DNA of 64,000 nucleotides. Origin: Dermatemys mawii (taxonomy: Eukaryota; Chordata; Testudines; Dermatemydidae). Below the pieces are notes generated by a model. It saw nothing but the letters and a program-made list of their open reading frames with translations, searched no databases and was not told the DNA's origin. The stretch covers positions 16,638,260 to 16,702,259 of the forward strand of contig ML677364.1 in the NCBI GenBank assembly GCA_007922305.1. The letters run 5' to 3'. Shown here piece after piece: positions 24,074 through 37,575 of the stretch (position 1 is its first letter; the number at the start of each line of letters is the position of its first letter). The translations under genes were made by a program, and so were the position numbers.

Positions 24074-24620
24074 TACACAAGAACATAGGAACTGTCAGAC
24101 TGGATCAGACCCAAGGTCCAACTAGTCCAGTATCCTGGCTCCAATAATGGCCAGCACCAGATGGTTTCAGATTCAGTCCTTCCCACTGCAAGGGATGAAC
24201 AAAAACAGGAAAATATATGAAAAATGCTATATTCTAGTGAAACAAACTGAATTAAGATGGGAAGTATCACAATTCAGAGGTATGGCCAATCCAGTGCCTA
24301 TGTTTATATGTGCTTGTTCTATCCTCTTGTTTAACAGATGTGGTCCTAGGTCTGGAACTTGTTTAATTATATACTTCTGGCCATGGCTTCATAGGAAACT
24401 AGAAATTGCCATAAAATCAGGCCAGTTGTTATCTGGTATGCTGTTTCCAACAGTGGTTAGTATCAGAAGCCTCTGAGCAAGATGCAAAAACCCCACAGTA
24501 CATAGTTACAAAGTAACTGCTCCATAGGGAACATTTCTTCAAAGCTTCCATCAATCACAGATTGACAGATGCCCTGAAGCACGAGGGGTTTTATCTCTTA
24601 TAAAAAGTATTTCCTACTTT
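24074..24620 (-). mobile_element. CR1 3' end, minus strand, decayed
   Basis: 'agaacataggaactgtcagactggatcagaccc' and 'tccagtatcctggctcc' at the left are the reverse complement of a CR1-type 3' terminus. 'agatgccctgaagcacgagggg' near 24,570 belongs to the same kind of repeat. The central 250 bp are not clearly aligned, so the copy is diverged or interrupted. Confidence 0.6.
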
Positions 24621-24689
24621 TGAGTATCAGATCTGGTCGACTCCCAAGGCAGGAGTCAAGCCATTGCTTTTGTTTTGTTTTGGAAAAAT

Positions 24690-24840
24690 CTTACCCGCAA
24701 CTTACTGATAGGGAACTGAGATATGGGATAGAATAAGTAACTATATCAAAGTCACATTTGAAGCCTGTGACTGAGCCAGGAATTGAGCTAGGTCTCCCAG
24801 TTCCCAATCCAATCCCCTATCCACTAGATCATCTTTTCTC
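24690..24840 (+). repeat. MIR/L2-like 3' remnant
   Basis: 'gatagggaactgag...gtcacatttgaagcctgtgactgagccaggaattgagctaggtctcccag...ccactagatcat' follows the motif order of the old repeat class also seen at 14.4 and 18.1 kb. Confidence 0.6.
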
Positions 24841-25517
24841 CATTCATTCTGTGATAAGACACCAGGTAGCATGTTATATTTTTTTCTCTGTTTACCAGGA
24901 TAATTGACCCCAATATAATAAAGTCATGTATATTGGTTGATCTTCATATAGGCAAAGAGCAAGGTCTTATTTCTCCTAAGTTCCCTGCCCCTTGGTGATA
25001 TAAGCGCACTGCTCTCTGTCCTTGAACAACATCCCAGCCACTGTATAAATGTTCCTTCAGAGATATCCTAGAAATAAACAGATAACAGATTTGTGCAAAA
25101 GTAAAATATACTGATAATTTCATTAATTTCATTTTCTAAGAGAGCAGCAGGAATGCATTTTCAGTATGAAACCCACTGTCCAGAGACTTCTGTGAACTGA
25201 CCTGGCTGCCAAGTAGGACCATAGACAGCCCAAGAATTTGGGTAGAGCAAAAATAGCTTAGAGTCATCCACACACCTCTCCAGTGCTGTGCCAAACAAAT
25301 CATGGGTACACCCATGAATTGGGCCCAATATGGTTGAGGATACTTTGGGTGGTCTCTTTAGGAAGAAAGTTAAGTAATGATGGAGTACAGAAGAACAGAG
25401 AGTAAGCGAGAGATGATCGATTACACAGTCAATCAAATACATGTAGTCTATCAAGGTCCACTGAGCCAGGCAGAGTGATGATGTCACACCAGACACTGTG
25501 TGATGAAGTTCCCAGAT
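24841..25517. other. Unassigned DNA
   Basis: The minus-strand frame of 111 codons at 25,161-25,496 has no recognised domain. It could be a continuation of the neighbouring LINE remnant, but I cannot show it. Confidence 0.35.
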
Positions 25518-25880
25518 CTAGCTCAATCCTGCAAATCTATGAATATCTAGGCTGGCCCCCTGGGTTGCACCAGACAGGGTCAGGGTGTGCACCCCCTTCC
25601 TTGTCAATGGAAAGTTGAGAACACGGTTTGGTATAGTATTTTTGTCCATTCTGGTGACATGGCCGAAGAGCATGGAAGGCCACTTTTGAATATAATGAGT
25701 GATTGAGAAAAGGCCAGATTTTTGCAAGATTGTCAAACCATAGCACATATAGGATATCTCTAGCCACTCCAAGTTGCCTATCAGCAGTTGCAAGCTTCTG
25801 ACCCATATAGCAATACAGGTGATACACAGGCTTGATAAACCCTGAACTTTGTCCCAGTGCACATATGTCTTTGCATCCAT
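25518..25880 (-). pseudogene. Decayed non-CR1 LINE ORF2 C-terminal fragment
   Basis: The 120-codon frame contains 'LQKSGLFSITHYI' (residues 53-65) and 'FGHVTRMDKNTIPNRVL' (72-88). These fall in the order and spacing of the C-terminal end of ORF2 in a group of non-LTR retrotransposons, which have a 'lqktGwlsItdhI...FGHiaRl...tP' pattern. The overlapping frame at 25,537-25,941 is a shifted reading of the same DNA, suggesting a frameshift. The catalytic reverse-transcriptase core is not present. The family assignment is from memory of the motif and is tentative. Confidence 0.45.
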
Positions 25881-25899
25881 AATTGCCTTGAGTGGTTAC

Positions 25900-28800
25900 C
25901 TTTAAAAACATACTAGTTGCCTTAAATAATATTACCTCCACAGAGGGTATACTTTATAAGATTGAAATACCCTTATTTATTTATGTATGGCAAGTTTGTA
26001 AGGGCATTCATTGTAGATGGATAGACAGACACATATGGCATTAAGAATGGAAATGAGAAAATGTTCCTGGTTCCACTCTGCCCACCACCCTGAAAGGAAT
26101 GTTATCTTTATCTTGTGCTTAAATTAGACCCACAAAAATCCAGCTGTTAAACATACTCGTGACATCAAGGCACAAGTGATTTCAGCACATGTATGCACAT
26201 GTCATTTGAAACACTATATCCCACTTGAGCATCAAGATGGATTATACACAAAAGTACAGTCACGCAGGAAAATAGCCTGTTACATAACAAAATGCTGACA
26301 GCTCTAAATAATACCTTTTTTGGAAGATTTTTAAGCTCACTAAAAATATAGCACTGGTTTTCCCAAATAAAGTAGGATTGTTTTATTATTACTTTCATTT
26401 TAATTCCCCCAACAGAGGGTCTGAATAGTTTAGTATTATCACAGGTTCCTTTAAACAGAGTGTCATGACAACCACAAATCCGTCTGGTATCTGCATAGCC
26501 ACTCTGCTTATTACCTGTGGAAAAATGTACATATCAAATGCTCAAACTGTTTTTTAAACAGATTAAATATAAATAACTAATCTGACTTGACCTAGATAAC
26601 TGAATGTAATGTATCACAAGATGTGAACATAACAAATTAAACATAAATACAGTGACGTATTTTACTGGAGGGAAAGAAAGCTGCTAAAAATAGTGGGCAT
26701 TAAATGTCGGGGCGGGGGGAGATGTTTGTTACTTTGTTTTTGTTTGGTTTTTGTTTAAGAACAACCATTTTAAAAAGAAATGCTTTCAAAGCTGAAAAGT
26801 ATGGATCACCTATGCAAGACTTCAGGTATTCCTAGCACTTATCAAATATTTTTTCCATGAACATCACAGATAAAGCATGTAAAGTGTATATATTTTATAA
26901 ATCTAACATATCTATTCTACTGATTTCTTTTTCTAATAATGCATAATTTATTTTAGATTGTCTTTTTATAACACACAAGCTTTGTATCTGATTGAATCCT
27001 AGACTTTATTCATATAGCTCTATATCTTTATAGAGCTACAGTTGTTACGTAATTGTATAGAATAGGGCCATTGTTATACACACCCATGCATAAGGAAATG
27101 AGGTGAAGCCAAATGGATTTCTGAGTAACTACCTGTCAATGACACAAATTCTAATTTATGTGCAGACTATCAGATTCCTAGAGCAGTCACAACCTGCCAA
27201 TCTTGCTTTGCTCTATCCTGTTGGAACTGACTGATACAAGCTAAAATTTTCACATGGCACTGATGTCCAATTTGCACTTGATCTACAAATACCAACAATA
27301 TATCCAGCTTTACATTTTATCCTTAAAACTATGCCATACATTTCACACAATCTGAGTTTCCTAATAATTTCCCCAAGGAACACTGTTTTTTTGGCAGCTA
27401 GTTTTCACAAGAGAAAATAGGATTTGAGATAGAAAAATGATAAAGGAATGTTACTCCAAGGTTATGCTGACTCAGGTTTTATTTTATATAGGACATCTGT
27501 ATATCAGACCAATTTTAAATGCATATGTAACTTTATTGTTGTAGTACAGACAATAAAATAATGCCAAGCATTTGGGCCCTATGACCTTTATTAAGAAATT
27601 GCTTTAAGGCTGAAATATTGGATTCTCTGATTCATTTCAGTTTGATTCCCTGATTCATTCATTTCAACTTGATTCAGTCTAATTCGCCTCATTCTGTAAT
27701 CCGTTTTATTTCAGTCCCCCCACATCATTCCAATGTCTCTGCAGCTTCCTCCTCACAGGACCTCTCCAAGGTTTCACTCCTCACAGTACTGAATTCCTAA
27801 ACATATCATTAGTCATTAGGTTTTTTTCCCTTTTCCTCCTTAAATTGCCTCTCCAGTCTCCTTTGTATCTTTCCAGTTTCCCCAATAACATCTAGAGATG
27901 TACAAAACTTGATGGTTTTGTTTCCCAGCTTCCCAGCTGTTCATGCAATCATTCTCTTTGATTTAAATGTGGGCAGGTTCCCATTCCAGGAGTCTTCTTT
28001 TGAAATTTGGGTTTAAGTCTGCCCTAGTCAGCAGAACAAAATGAAATCGAAGAGTTTATACTAATGAGTTAGCAAATCACAGCTTTTGATGCAAAACCAC
28101 AACTTGGCTATGTTCATTTGAAAGGACCCTAATATTTTGGTAAATATGGTCTAAGTCTTGAATCTGTCATGAAACCCAAAACCAAATGAATTTACTTGGT
28201 TTGAGGTTTCATTGTGAGCCTTTCAGACAGCTCTAATCACAGTAGCATCACCACTACTTTGCACCAGATTAACTACATTTTTGGAGGGGAATCTGATATG
28301 GGGAATCTGTTTCTTCCTAATATAGGGCCAAATTTTGCCATTCTCCAGCTAAATCATTATTGACTTCAGTGAGGTTGCACAGGTGTAATTGATGTCAGGA
28401 TTTGGCCCATAAAAGCTGTTGCAGTCACTGTTTTGCTGCTTGGGGGAATGAGACAGATTCATGCTCGCAGAAATACAGCAACAAAAAGGATTATAGGAAG
28501 ATATAACAAAAATTGGTTGTATTTTTTCCTCCATGGAATGTTGTAGTCTATTGAACATTTTCTCCGGTATTTCATGATAGCACAATTAAAAAAGGAAAAG
28601 TCAAGCACTGAAGCAGCACATGAGAGTACCTCCCAAGGTAACCACAGTAATTTACTATTGTAGGGCACAGGGTTTGGTCTGCAGCTGTTGCAAGAGAATT
28701 CTTCTCCCTGTAGTATCTCATGACTTCAGTTTCCTACAGAAAATCCATTAACTGGGATAGATATCAGGACTACCAGGTATGCACAGCTTCAGTAGTGAAA

Positions 28801-31800
28801 TGTGTGTTTCCTCATCATTTCTGGTATGTCAGTCAATCTTTTAAAAATGTTAGTGGAATTTTTAAATTGAGAGAGAGAGAGAGAGACAGAGCGAGAGAGA
28901 GACTGTCTACAAATTCAACTATCTACAAATTCAAGGGCAAATAATCCATTTTAGAGATTTAAAAAAGAGTGTATAAGAATAAAAAAGAGCCTTGAAAAAT
29001 CCTTAAAAACAGGGAAGAGTAAATGGCACCCAAACATCCCCTGAAATCCATGCAAATTTGCACTGTGAGCAACAATCAACAAATGTGGTTTGTGTGAGGG
29101 TGGATGTAGCATATAAGGAAGAATCAAGGTTTGGTTAAATGCTGCAGAAGGACTTCACATCTCCTGGAAGGTATCTGACTCATTCAGAAACAAATCTGTA
29201 ATGTAGACAATGGCCCACAGTCATATATGCATACCTGAATACTGAATGACCCATCTCTCAGTTCATATAGTTTCCTCTGTGAGTATAACGGCAATTGTGA
29301 CATCATTATAACAAAGGAGGCTTATATGACATTAATGACAGCTGGTGTGTCCTCCAGGCACCCAAAATCTCCCAAGTTGGACCAATATCTGCTTCAGAAT
29401 CCTATGCAGAATGGCAACGATGCAAGTTAAAATTACTTCAGTTTGTTCCCTTTACTATTTTTATTTTAATACTGAGTTACATTTGGCTGTGATGGCACTT
29501 TGCCGTTGCTAGGTCAAGTCCACGTAGAGTATATTCTACAGTTTGCTTGAGAAGTGAGCAGGCCATGCACACTGCATTATGCCCTGCTGTGCTCCCCAGG
29601 TTATTAAGGCAGAATCTTTTCTGATGTACAGTAATATACTTCTTTTAGATAATTATATATAACTTAACCCCCACTTCCATGTCATATACCAGGTGGGACC
29701 TGGTGGGCTCCTGATCATTTTACATTTCCCAGAAGGAGAGCCATTAGTTATTCCAATTACAACATGTTGTTTTACATTCATTCCTTTATATCATTCCATG
29801 CAGAAGAGAGCTAGTTGTGCAGAACACACAGTTGCAGAAACCTTCTGAATATAACCAGATTAGATGGTCCTCAGCTTCGCTCAGTTCACATTTGACTTTA
29901 CTGAGGCAGACTCTGAATAGCACCTTACTTCACAAATAGTCCCACTGGAAAAAAATAGTATAACTCATGGAGTAAAGGAGCTCTTCAAAGTAAGTAAAGA
30001 TGTCAGAATCTTGCTGTCAGTGGCATGACAACTGGATGTCCATGACAGCCAACACTTAAAAATGCCCAAGTCAGTATACTCAGCATGAGAGTCTACAGTA
30101 CTATCATCATAACATGTTTGTGTTCTGGATGCTGATGCTAGGTATCACACTCCCTGCTTCAGAGAACACTGCAAAGTCAAGTAGAAACTATGACATATAA
30201 AGAACTATTTTCCTATGTCCCTGCAAAATAATGCTTTTTCTGTTTGTTCCCTTCAGCGGAGCTTTTGGTGTGCTACCCGGGAAATGATTTAACCAGACTT
30301 ACTCATTTGGAATTCACTTGAGGAGAAAAGGAGTCTTGGTGACATATTCTCTTGATACAATGTTTGTTTGAGAAAAAGAAGAACATTACACATAAATCCA
30401 TCACCAATAGACTGATCATTACCTGCCAATCTGGTGGCTAGTGAAGACCAAGCCATAGTGTCTGACTTTTCCTTTTTCCTCTCTATTCCGTCCTGTACAG
30501 TTTTTTAACTTGTATTTATGATCCTGTTCACTCAGGCTTTGGTGAACTATTCCTCTGTCCTTCTCATCAACAGTGTGCCAATAAATTATAATAATACTAT
30601 TACATATGAGGAGGTGATATCCTGGCAATAAATTGCAGAGATAAAAATATGTTATATATTAATTTATTCGGTACCTTTGACTGCCTCTCCTGCACTCTGC
30701 CCATCTAATCTATCTCTTTGGATTTATTCTAAGATTCCAAACCTCTGAGCATCTTTTTGAAAAGCACCCATTTCTTTTTAGATCAGCTGGTCAGATGTTT
30801 CCTCCTTCTCCCCCAAATATGGAATTTCTTCCCAAATTACATCTGCACAAGGCCCAGAACAGGCTAGATTTAATATTGGGTGACTGACAGGTTTCCAGAC
30901 TGTTCATCATATTGAAATGTTGTGGAACCTGAAATGAGAATTTTGTAAGATTGGAAAGGGGGGATTCCCAGCTTCCCAATGGGATACACAATAGTTGATC
31001 CTAGCAGTGAAAAGGGTCAAGATACTGAACTTTAAAGCCATGATATCTGTAGGTACTGAAAGGCAGCTCTGGGTCACCTTTAGATACTTTTATGTCTGCC
31101 TTTGAGCCCTGTACAGTTAGACTCCTGGGGATGGATCACCCCCTTCTCTGATAAAACACATGCAAAGGGATTGAAGATGAGGAAAAATCAAAGTGGATCC
31201 CTTAGTGGAGTTTCACACACATTATTCCATCAGTACAGGCTACTAATAATAACAATAAAGCTTGCCACGTGCAAACTCTGTGTCAACAAGCACATGGTCT
31301 TGTCCACATAGACTCTATTGTACGACCTATTCCCAAAGATAGGTGTATTGCTGTTAGCCAAAATGAACTATGTGAAACTAATTAACAAAATTGGAATGAA
31401 CTATTTCTTTGAACTCAGCAGTTTCCTCTCTTCATATTTCACAAATATTTGTTAACTCCCTGACAGGTAACGGTCATGTCATTTGTAAATTCCCTATTTA
31501 ATAAAGCATTAATTTGCTTTTACATATAATATTCCTTCCAAAATATCTTCATTACCAAGAAAATACAGACATTTTCTATTATTTCCTCATGAAGGCTTAA
31601 TCCTGTTCCCACTGAAGTCAATGGCAAAACTCACTGATTCCAAGGGTACAGGATGAGAAACTACTTTTAGATTAACTTGTAAGTACACTCGGGGACAAGA
31701 GTAAAGAACCATACAGCAGACCTTTAAGTTTGCACCAGCAACAAAAAGCTGTACAGACTGACAGAAAGTTTCTCACAAATGCATCTTGGTTTAATTTTGC

Positions 31801-32990
31801 ACTGAGATCTGTTGAGAGGTTTTGTGTTTTACAGTACTGGACTATACTGAATATGATGAGAGAGTCATATTGCAGGAATTTTATAAAGTTCCCTTTCATA
31901 GTTGAGTTATGAAACAATACAAAATGGAAAGAAAAAAAATGTTTCAGTGGAGACCCTATATCAGTGTTGCATTTCAGAAGACAAAAAATAGCACAGACCT
32001 CTATTTGAGGGCATCGTTTTCAAAGATCTTTTCTCTGTACAATTCTGTTTTTCATTTTAGATATTCAGAACAAGCCATACACCACTGTTTGAGACATAGA
32101 TGCCATTTTTCCAGTAGAAAAGGCTTTTATGAGTGCTTATACAAGGCGGCTTTATATGCATCTGACACATCAGCTGACTGATTTATCATAAATGCATGAT
32201 TCTGCAGCCACCTCAAAAATAACACTAAAATTCAAGGACATGGCAAATCATAGAATTACACATAAGCCTGGACTCCAAGCCAGCTAAAGCCCATTTATAT
32301 CGGAAGAAACAAAGAGAGTAATGGACTGAAATGGCAAATTATATCTGAACCCAAGTCACCCCACACTATACAAAAGCCCACCATCTTTCCGAAATCAGGG
32401 TCCAGAAAACAAACAGCACTGGAGATTTTTAAGATTTTTAAGTCAATAAAGAAAACAATAGCACATACATAAGTACCTGCAAGACAAAGTAGCATATGCC
32501 TCTTTATGTTCTGGGGATAGGAGTGTTATTTGTTTTATTTCATTTAGAGGGGAGAGCTATTGAATTCCTTTCTGCATTGAATGTATAACATTGATCTACA
32601 CATATATTTTATTGCATCTCAAAGGGGTAAAATTGCTCACAAGGGTCTAACTATACTCACTTATCTTTGTTCTTTTTGTATTTGATGTCATTTACAAACT
32701 TCTATACAGAAAGAACAGGTCTAGTCTACAACCAAATGGCCAGAGATTTTAAGAAGTGCTGAAGATGTGATTTATTATTCTAAACAGACCACACTGCCAT
32801 TTCAGTTTCATAACCCAAACGATTGCATGTGGGGTATACAGGCCATGTCCTAGGCAGGTACAAGGATAAGAGAAGGGACAGGGATCTATCCCTCTTCCTC
32901 ATTTTTTGTATTTTAGGTTGTTTCTAGTTCTCAGAAAACTAGTGGACACTAGACAAACCTAGAGTTCTTGCGAGTTCAAAATGTAAACCC
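25900..32990. other. Unassigned AT-rich DNA, no gene recognised
   Basis: This 7-kb stretch is AT-rich with many short frames under 90 codons and none with a recognisable motif. Notable items are a perfect MEF2-type site CTAAAAATAG (26,684-26,693), a (GA)n run (28,869-28,902), and a short inverted repeat 'gggccaaattttg...caggatttggccc' (28,325-28,409). Another short palindromic 'gaagtcaatgg' repeat lies near 31,600-31,660. Confidence 0.45.
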
Positions 32991-32995
32991 CAAAT

Positions 32996-33358
32996 GTGAC
33001 ATTTTCTGCAATATTTCCTGGTGACTTCATGGCATCAGTCAACATGCAGAATGCAAATCTACACATCCAAATTGCTGCCACTCTATGGACCTTCCTTTGC
33101 TTTAGTGGCAGATCAGAAACATTTCCAGAACATGATCTTTCCCCTCAACCTATTGCCCAGAAGACCCTTGCGGAAACTCTGGTCTTTGTTACATCAGCTC
33201 TGCAGAAGGAAGCTATCTGTACAATAAATTATTTAGACAAGCAGATTATATTTCAGCAAATCTCCCTTGCAATTGAGAAGGTCAAGAGCCTGTGTAAGGG
33301 GCTGAGCCTCCTAAGAGACAAATCAGAGTTCTCTTCTTCCCTTTCAAAAGATAACTAA
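32996..33358 (+). pseudogene. Decayed DIRS/Gypsy-type reverse transcriptase fragment
   Basis: The 120-codon frame has 'GDFMASVNMQNANLHIQI' (residues 9-26), then 'TINYLDKQII' (77-86) and 'KSLCKGLSLLRDKSEFS' (96-112). The order and spacing match the reverse-transcriptase core of DIRS-like retroelements, which have a 'D..D A..H..I' block and a 'YLDD' block. Both catalytic blocks are damaged: the first aspartates read as Asn and the second block reads YLDK. The copy is therefore inactive. A Harbinger-like MITE begins about 15 bp past the end of this frame. Which LTR-like group it belongs to is an inference. Confidence 0.5.
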
Positions 33359-33372
33359 TTTGGGAGGCTCTT

Positions 33373-33650
33373 AAGGCATGTCTACACAGAGCTTTGGAGC
33401 CCATAAGAGCAAGACTCCCAGCCTGGGTTAACAGACTTGGGTTACTAGGGCCCACAGTAGCTTTGAAGTTTCAGCTCGGGTTGGAGTTTTAGCTCTGAAT
33501 TTAGGGAGGAGGTGAACTTCAGAGCCCAAGCTCCAGCATGAGTCACAATGCCAAAATACTGTCTAAACTGCTCTATTTAGAGCTCTAGCATGAACAAGGC
33601 CTGTCTATTCAGGTTGGGAGGTTCATTCCCGCAGGCTCCAAAATGCCATA
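33373..33650. mobile_element. Harbinger-like MITE, right end decayed
   Basis: The left end 'taaggcatgtctacac' matches the 'gggtatgtctacac' end seen on other MITEs in this window. The interior has the 'agcccaagctccagcatgagtc' pattern common to that group. The right end is not clearly seen. Confidence 0.55.
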
Positions 33651-36004
33651 CCCTTTGAGATTCAGGATGAGTACTAGTGTTTCCACCCATGCACAGAAAC
33701 TGCAAGGTGGAGCTACTCACTGAGCAGATCCAGTAGTGCTCCACTTTGGTGAGCCTTCGAAAGCCAACGGTGTCCTGCAGCGTCCCTAAGGTAGAAAGGG
33801 AATTTTGTACCATTGTGACGTGCTTGCAGCGTTGGAGGTCTTCTTATTTAGAACAACCAAATTTAGAAAATCCTCATTCATTCCCTGAGAGTAAGAAGCA
33901 AGGGGCTGAAGCTTCTAGGTCTGTGTTAGTTAAATGAATAAAACTGGATCAGACGCATACAAGCTGGTGGACCTTTCTTGCTCTGTTCATAGAAAAGTTC
34001 ATCCAGTTAGATCCATTTCAGCCTTTTGGGATGAAATACAGAGAAGTTTCAGCTGAGCAACTGTGCAAAGCTGGCACTTAGCTTCCCTAGACATGTTCTC
34101 TAAGCAACTCAACTCAATGTTCTTTCTTCAGCAGATAAAGCCAATGGACAGTGTGGTCCCCAGGCAGCAAGAAAGAGCATTCCCCAGAGCTTTTTACTAG
34201 GCCTTCTTCTTTCCCACCTTTCCATTATAGTCAAGAATTTGTCAGGGCAGCTGTTTTTATTTGCTGCGGGACTTTGTAGTATAAATGCAGCTTGGTTAAC
34301 TTGGTTTTTTTGCTTTGTCACACCTTCTGTGTATTTTATTTTATTTTAGCTCTGGGAGATGCTATACAGATCCTATTTGTCTTGTTCTCATGTCATCTAG
34401 TATTCAGAGAGCTTTTTACCCAGTAATTTTCTTTTTATGCTCCAGTTCCCCCAATACAGGAATTCACCCCCCAGCCCTCACTCAGGCAAAAATTGCATGT
34501 TTGTAGTTATGCAAGTTGTATGTAATGTTGTTACTAAGGCAAAGTAGAGCTTCAGCTCTGGAAGTCATCCAGGTTGGTAGAGAAAAGAGGTTCGTGGCCT
34601 GAATGGTTAGTGGGAACCACTACAGGAGATTCTTATTGGCTGTTGATCTGCCTGTCAAGTAGAGAAGAAGGAGATACCCATTTCTCCTGGACTTATAGAC
34701 CAGAGCACAAAAATAAATTATCCTTTATATTAGTGGGTTTTTTTCCTAATACTTTTTGTGACAGCTCATTCCCAGAAAGATTATAACATAAACCTTCCAG
34801 TAGTTACATAACTGTGTTTATCTTATAAAATTTCATTTTGTATTGCTTTTCACATTGTATAATTTAACGTAGGTTTTATGCTATATGCAAATAAATCCTC
34901 TAGACCAAACCCAGAAGACCTTACTCAGTTTTCACTTAGCCCTCTTGCTTGAGTAAAGACATCACAATTTGCCAGATCACTTGCTAAAATATAAATGATG
35001 GCAATAACTTTATAGCAATCTGGGCCTGCTCCACAGGCCAATTGAAGTCAATGGGGAAAAGTCCCACTGACTTCAGTGGTCTTCGAATCAGGCCTCATAT
35101 GTGTCTGTCAGCCCTGTGTGTAAAGCAATCCAATTGTGTGAATACTGAGAAGGCCTAGATCCCTTCAGTCTTCCTCACAAAAAAGTATAGAGGAGAATCA
35201 AAATCCTACCAGGCCTGCACTCCCTCCGTTTCCGGTTCTGGGCAGACAGGTGTCAGCGCTAGAAAAAGCTGCATAAGCCATGGATCCATGGCAGACCATG
35301 TGCCAGAGGTCTACAGACCCCTTGCCAGACACACAGAGACACCTCTCAGGACCCCCTTTCCACCCAAGCAATAGACACATCACACAAACTCTGTGACACC
35401 TCACCCTGCGTCCCCACCACAAACACCCAGCTCTCACTTTAAGGAACACAAAACAGAGAGGATGATAGATTTTTAAACATGGATTTTAATCTGAGGAGGA
35501 GAGGAAATGGAACACTTAGAAGAGCTGATCCCTAATTCCTACATACCCCTTGCTGGCCAGGAGAGGAAAAAGGGCTGAAGGGCAGGAAAAAGGTCCAGGG
35601 GAGAGCAACATGCAGCCCAGATCCTCTTCCACCATGAACTCCAGTGGCTTTTTTCTATGATTTAGTTCCCATCTGTACTGGGTAGTGCAGGAAAACATAG
35701 AAGCCATAGTTTTCACAAACCAATGTGAGAGTCACATCAACCCAGAATACTAATGGCTGTAAAAGCTAAGGGCCCAACTTGGACCCTTATAAATGCAAGC
35801 AGAGCACCCGTTGAAATCAATGTGCACATGAGACCACAGAATTTAGCCCCCGACATTTACACAGGTCCATCTACATATAAAAGGCAATTGTGGATGGGAC
35901 ACAGAGGAAAAGATAAAGTTGGGAGCAAAGTGTGCACAGGAACTTAAATCTGACTGCTTTTGGAGGGGCACGTTCTGGCCCTCACCATGGCTCCTGGACC
36001 GGAG
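33651..36004. other. Unassigned DNA
   Basis: No exon is recognised. At 35,041-35,085 lies 'aattgaagtcaatggggaaaagtcccactgacttcagtgg', a short imperfect palindrome of the kind scattered through the window. The region 35,200-35,450 is less AT-rich but shows no defended reading frame. Confidence 0.45.
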
Positions 36005-37575
36005 GAACATAAGAACATAAGAACATAAGAAAGGCTGTACTGGGTCAGACCAAAGGTCAATCTAGCCCAGTATCCTGTCTTCTGACAGTGACCAATGCTA
36101 GGTGCCCCGCAGTGAGTGAACCTAACAGGTGAGGATCAAGTGATCTCTCTCCTGCCATCCATCATGCCCCTCTGACAAAAAGAGGCTAGGGACACCATTC
36201 CTTACCCAGCCTGGCTAATAGCCATTAATGGACTTAACCTCCATGAATTTATCCAGTTCTCTTTTAAACCCTGTTTTAGTCCTAGCCTTCACAGCCTCCT
36301 CAGGCAAGGAGTTCCACAGGTTGACTGTGCACTGTGTGAAGAAGAACTTCCTTTTATTTGTTTTAAACCTGATGCCCACTAATTTCATTGGGTGGCCCCT
36401 AGTTCTTCTATTATGGGAACAAGTAAATAACTTTTTCTTATTCACTTCCTCCACACCACTCATAATTTTATATACCTCTATCATATCCCCACTTAGTCTC
36501 CTCTTTTCCAGCTAAAAAGTCCTAGCCTCTTTAATCTCTCCTCATACAGGATCCGTTCCAAACCCCTAATCATTTTAGTTGCCCTTCTTTGAACCTTTTC
36601 TAATGCCAGTATATCCTTTTTGAGATGAGGAGACCACATTTGTACACAGTATTCAAGATGTGGGCGTACCATGGATTTGTATAAGGGCAATAAGATATTC
36701 TCCGTCTTATTCTCTATCCCTTTTTTAATGATTCCTAACATCCTGTTTGCTTTTTTGACTGCAGCTGCACACTGCATGGACATCTTCAGAGAACTATCCA
36801 CGATGACTCCAAGATCTTTTTCCTGAGTAGTTGTAGCTAAATTAGCCCCCATCATATTGTACCTATAGTTGGGGTTATTTTTTCCAATGTGCATTACTTT
36901 ACATTTATCCACATTCAATTTAATTTGCCATTTTGTTGCCCATCACTTAGTTTTGTGAGATCTTTTTGAAGTTCTTCACAGTCTTCTTGGGTCTTAACTA
37001 TTTTGAGCAGTTTGTCACCTCACTGTTTACCCCTTCCTCCAAATCATTTATGAATAAGTTGAATAGGATTGGTCCTAGGACTGATCCTTGGGGAACACCA
37101 CCCCTCTCCATTCAGAAAATTTACCATTTATTCCTACCCTTTGTTCCCTGTCTTTTAACCAGTTCTCAATCCATGAAAGGATCTTTCCTCTTATCCCATG
37201 GCAACTTAATTTACGTAAGAGCCTTTGGTGAGGGACCTTGTCAAAGGCTTTCTGGAAATTAAGTACACTATGTCCACTGGATCCCTCTTGTCCACGTGTT
37301 TGCTGACCCCTTCAAAGAACTCTAATAGATTAGTAAGACAAGATTTCCCTTTACAGAAACCATGTTGACTTTTGCCCAACAATTTATGTTCTTCTATATG
37401 CCTGACAATTTTATTTTTTACTATTGTTTCAACTAATTTGCCCAGTACGGACGTTAGACTTACCGGTCTGTAGTTACTGGGATCACCTCTAGAGCCCTTT
37501 TTAAATATCGGCATTATATTAGTTATCTTCCAGTCACTGGGCACAGAAGCCGATTTAGATGACAGGTTACAGGAG
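36005..37575 (-). mobile_element. CR1 LINE, minus strand, 5'-truncated, ORF2 remnants
   Basis: On the minus strand the element runs from about 37,575 down to a tail of repeated 'ttcttatg' units at 36,005-36,030. Recognisable ORF2 pieces lie in order. The first is a reverse-transcriptase segment (37,206-37,628 frame, 'NYRPVSLTSVLGKLVETI'). The next is the C-terminal region (36,493-36,918, 'KDLGVIVDSSLKMSMQC', 'RPHLEYCVQMWSPH', 'VQRRATKMI'). The last is the end of the ORF (36,215-36,484, '[23 protein letters not shown]'). A one-base loss at about 37,262, near the codon for a catalytic aspartate (frame reads 'VYLIS'), shifts the frame, and stops separate the pieces. The copy is dead. Confidence 0.93.
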
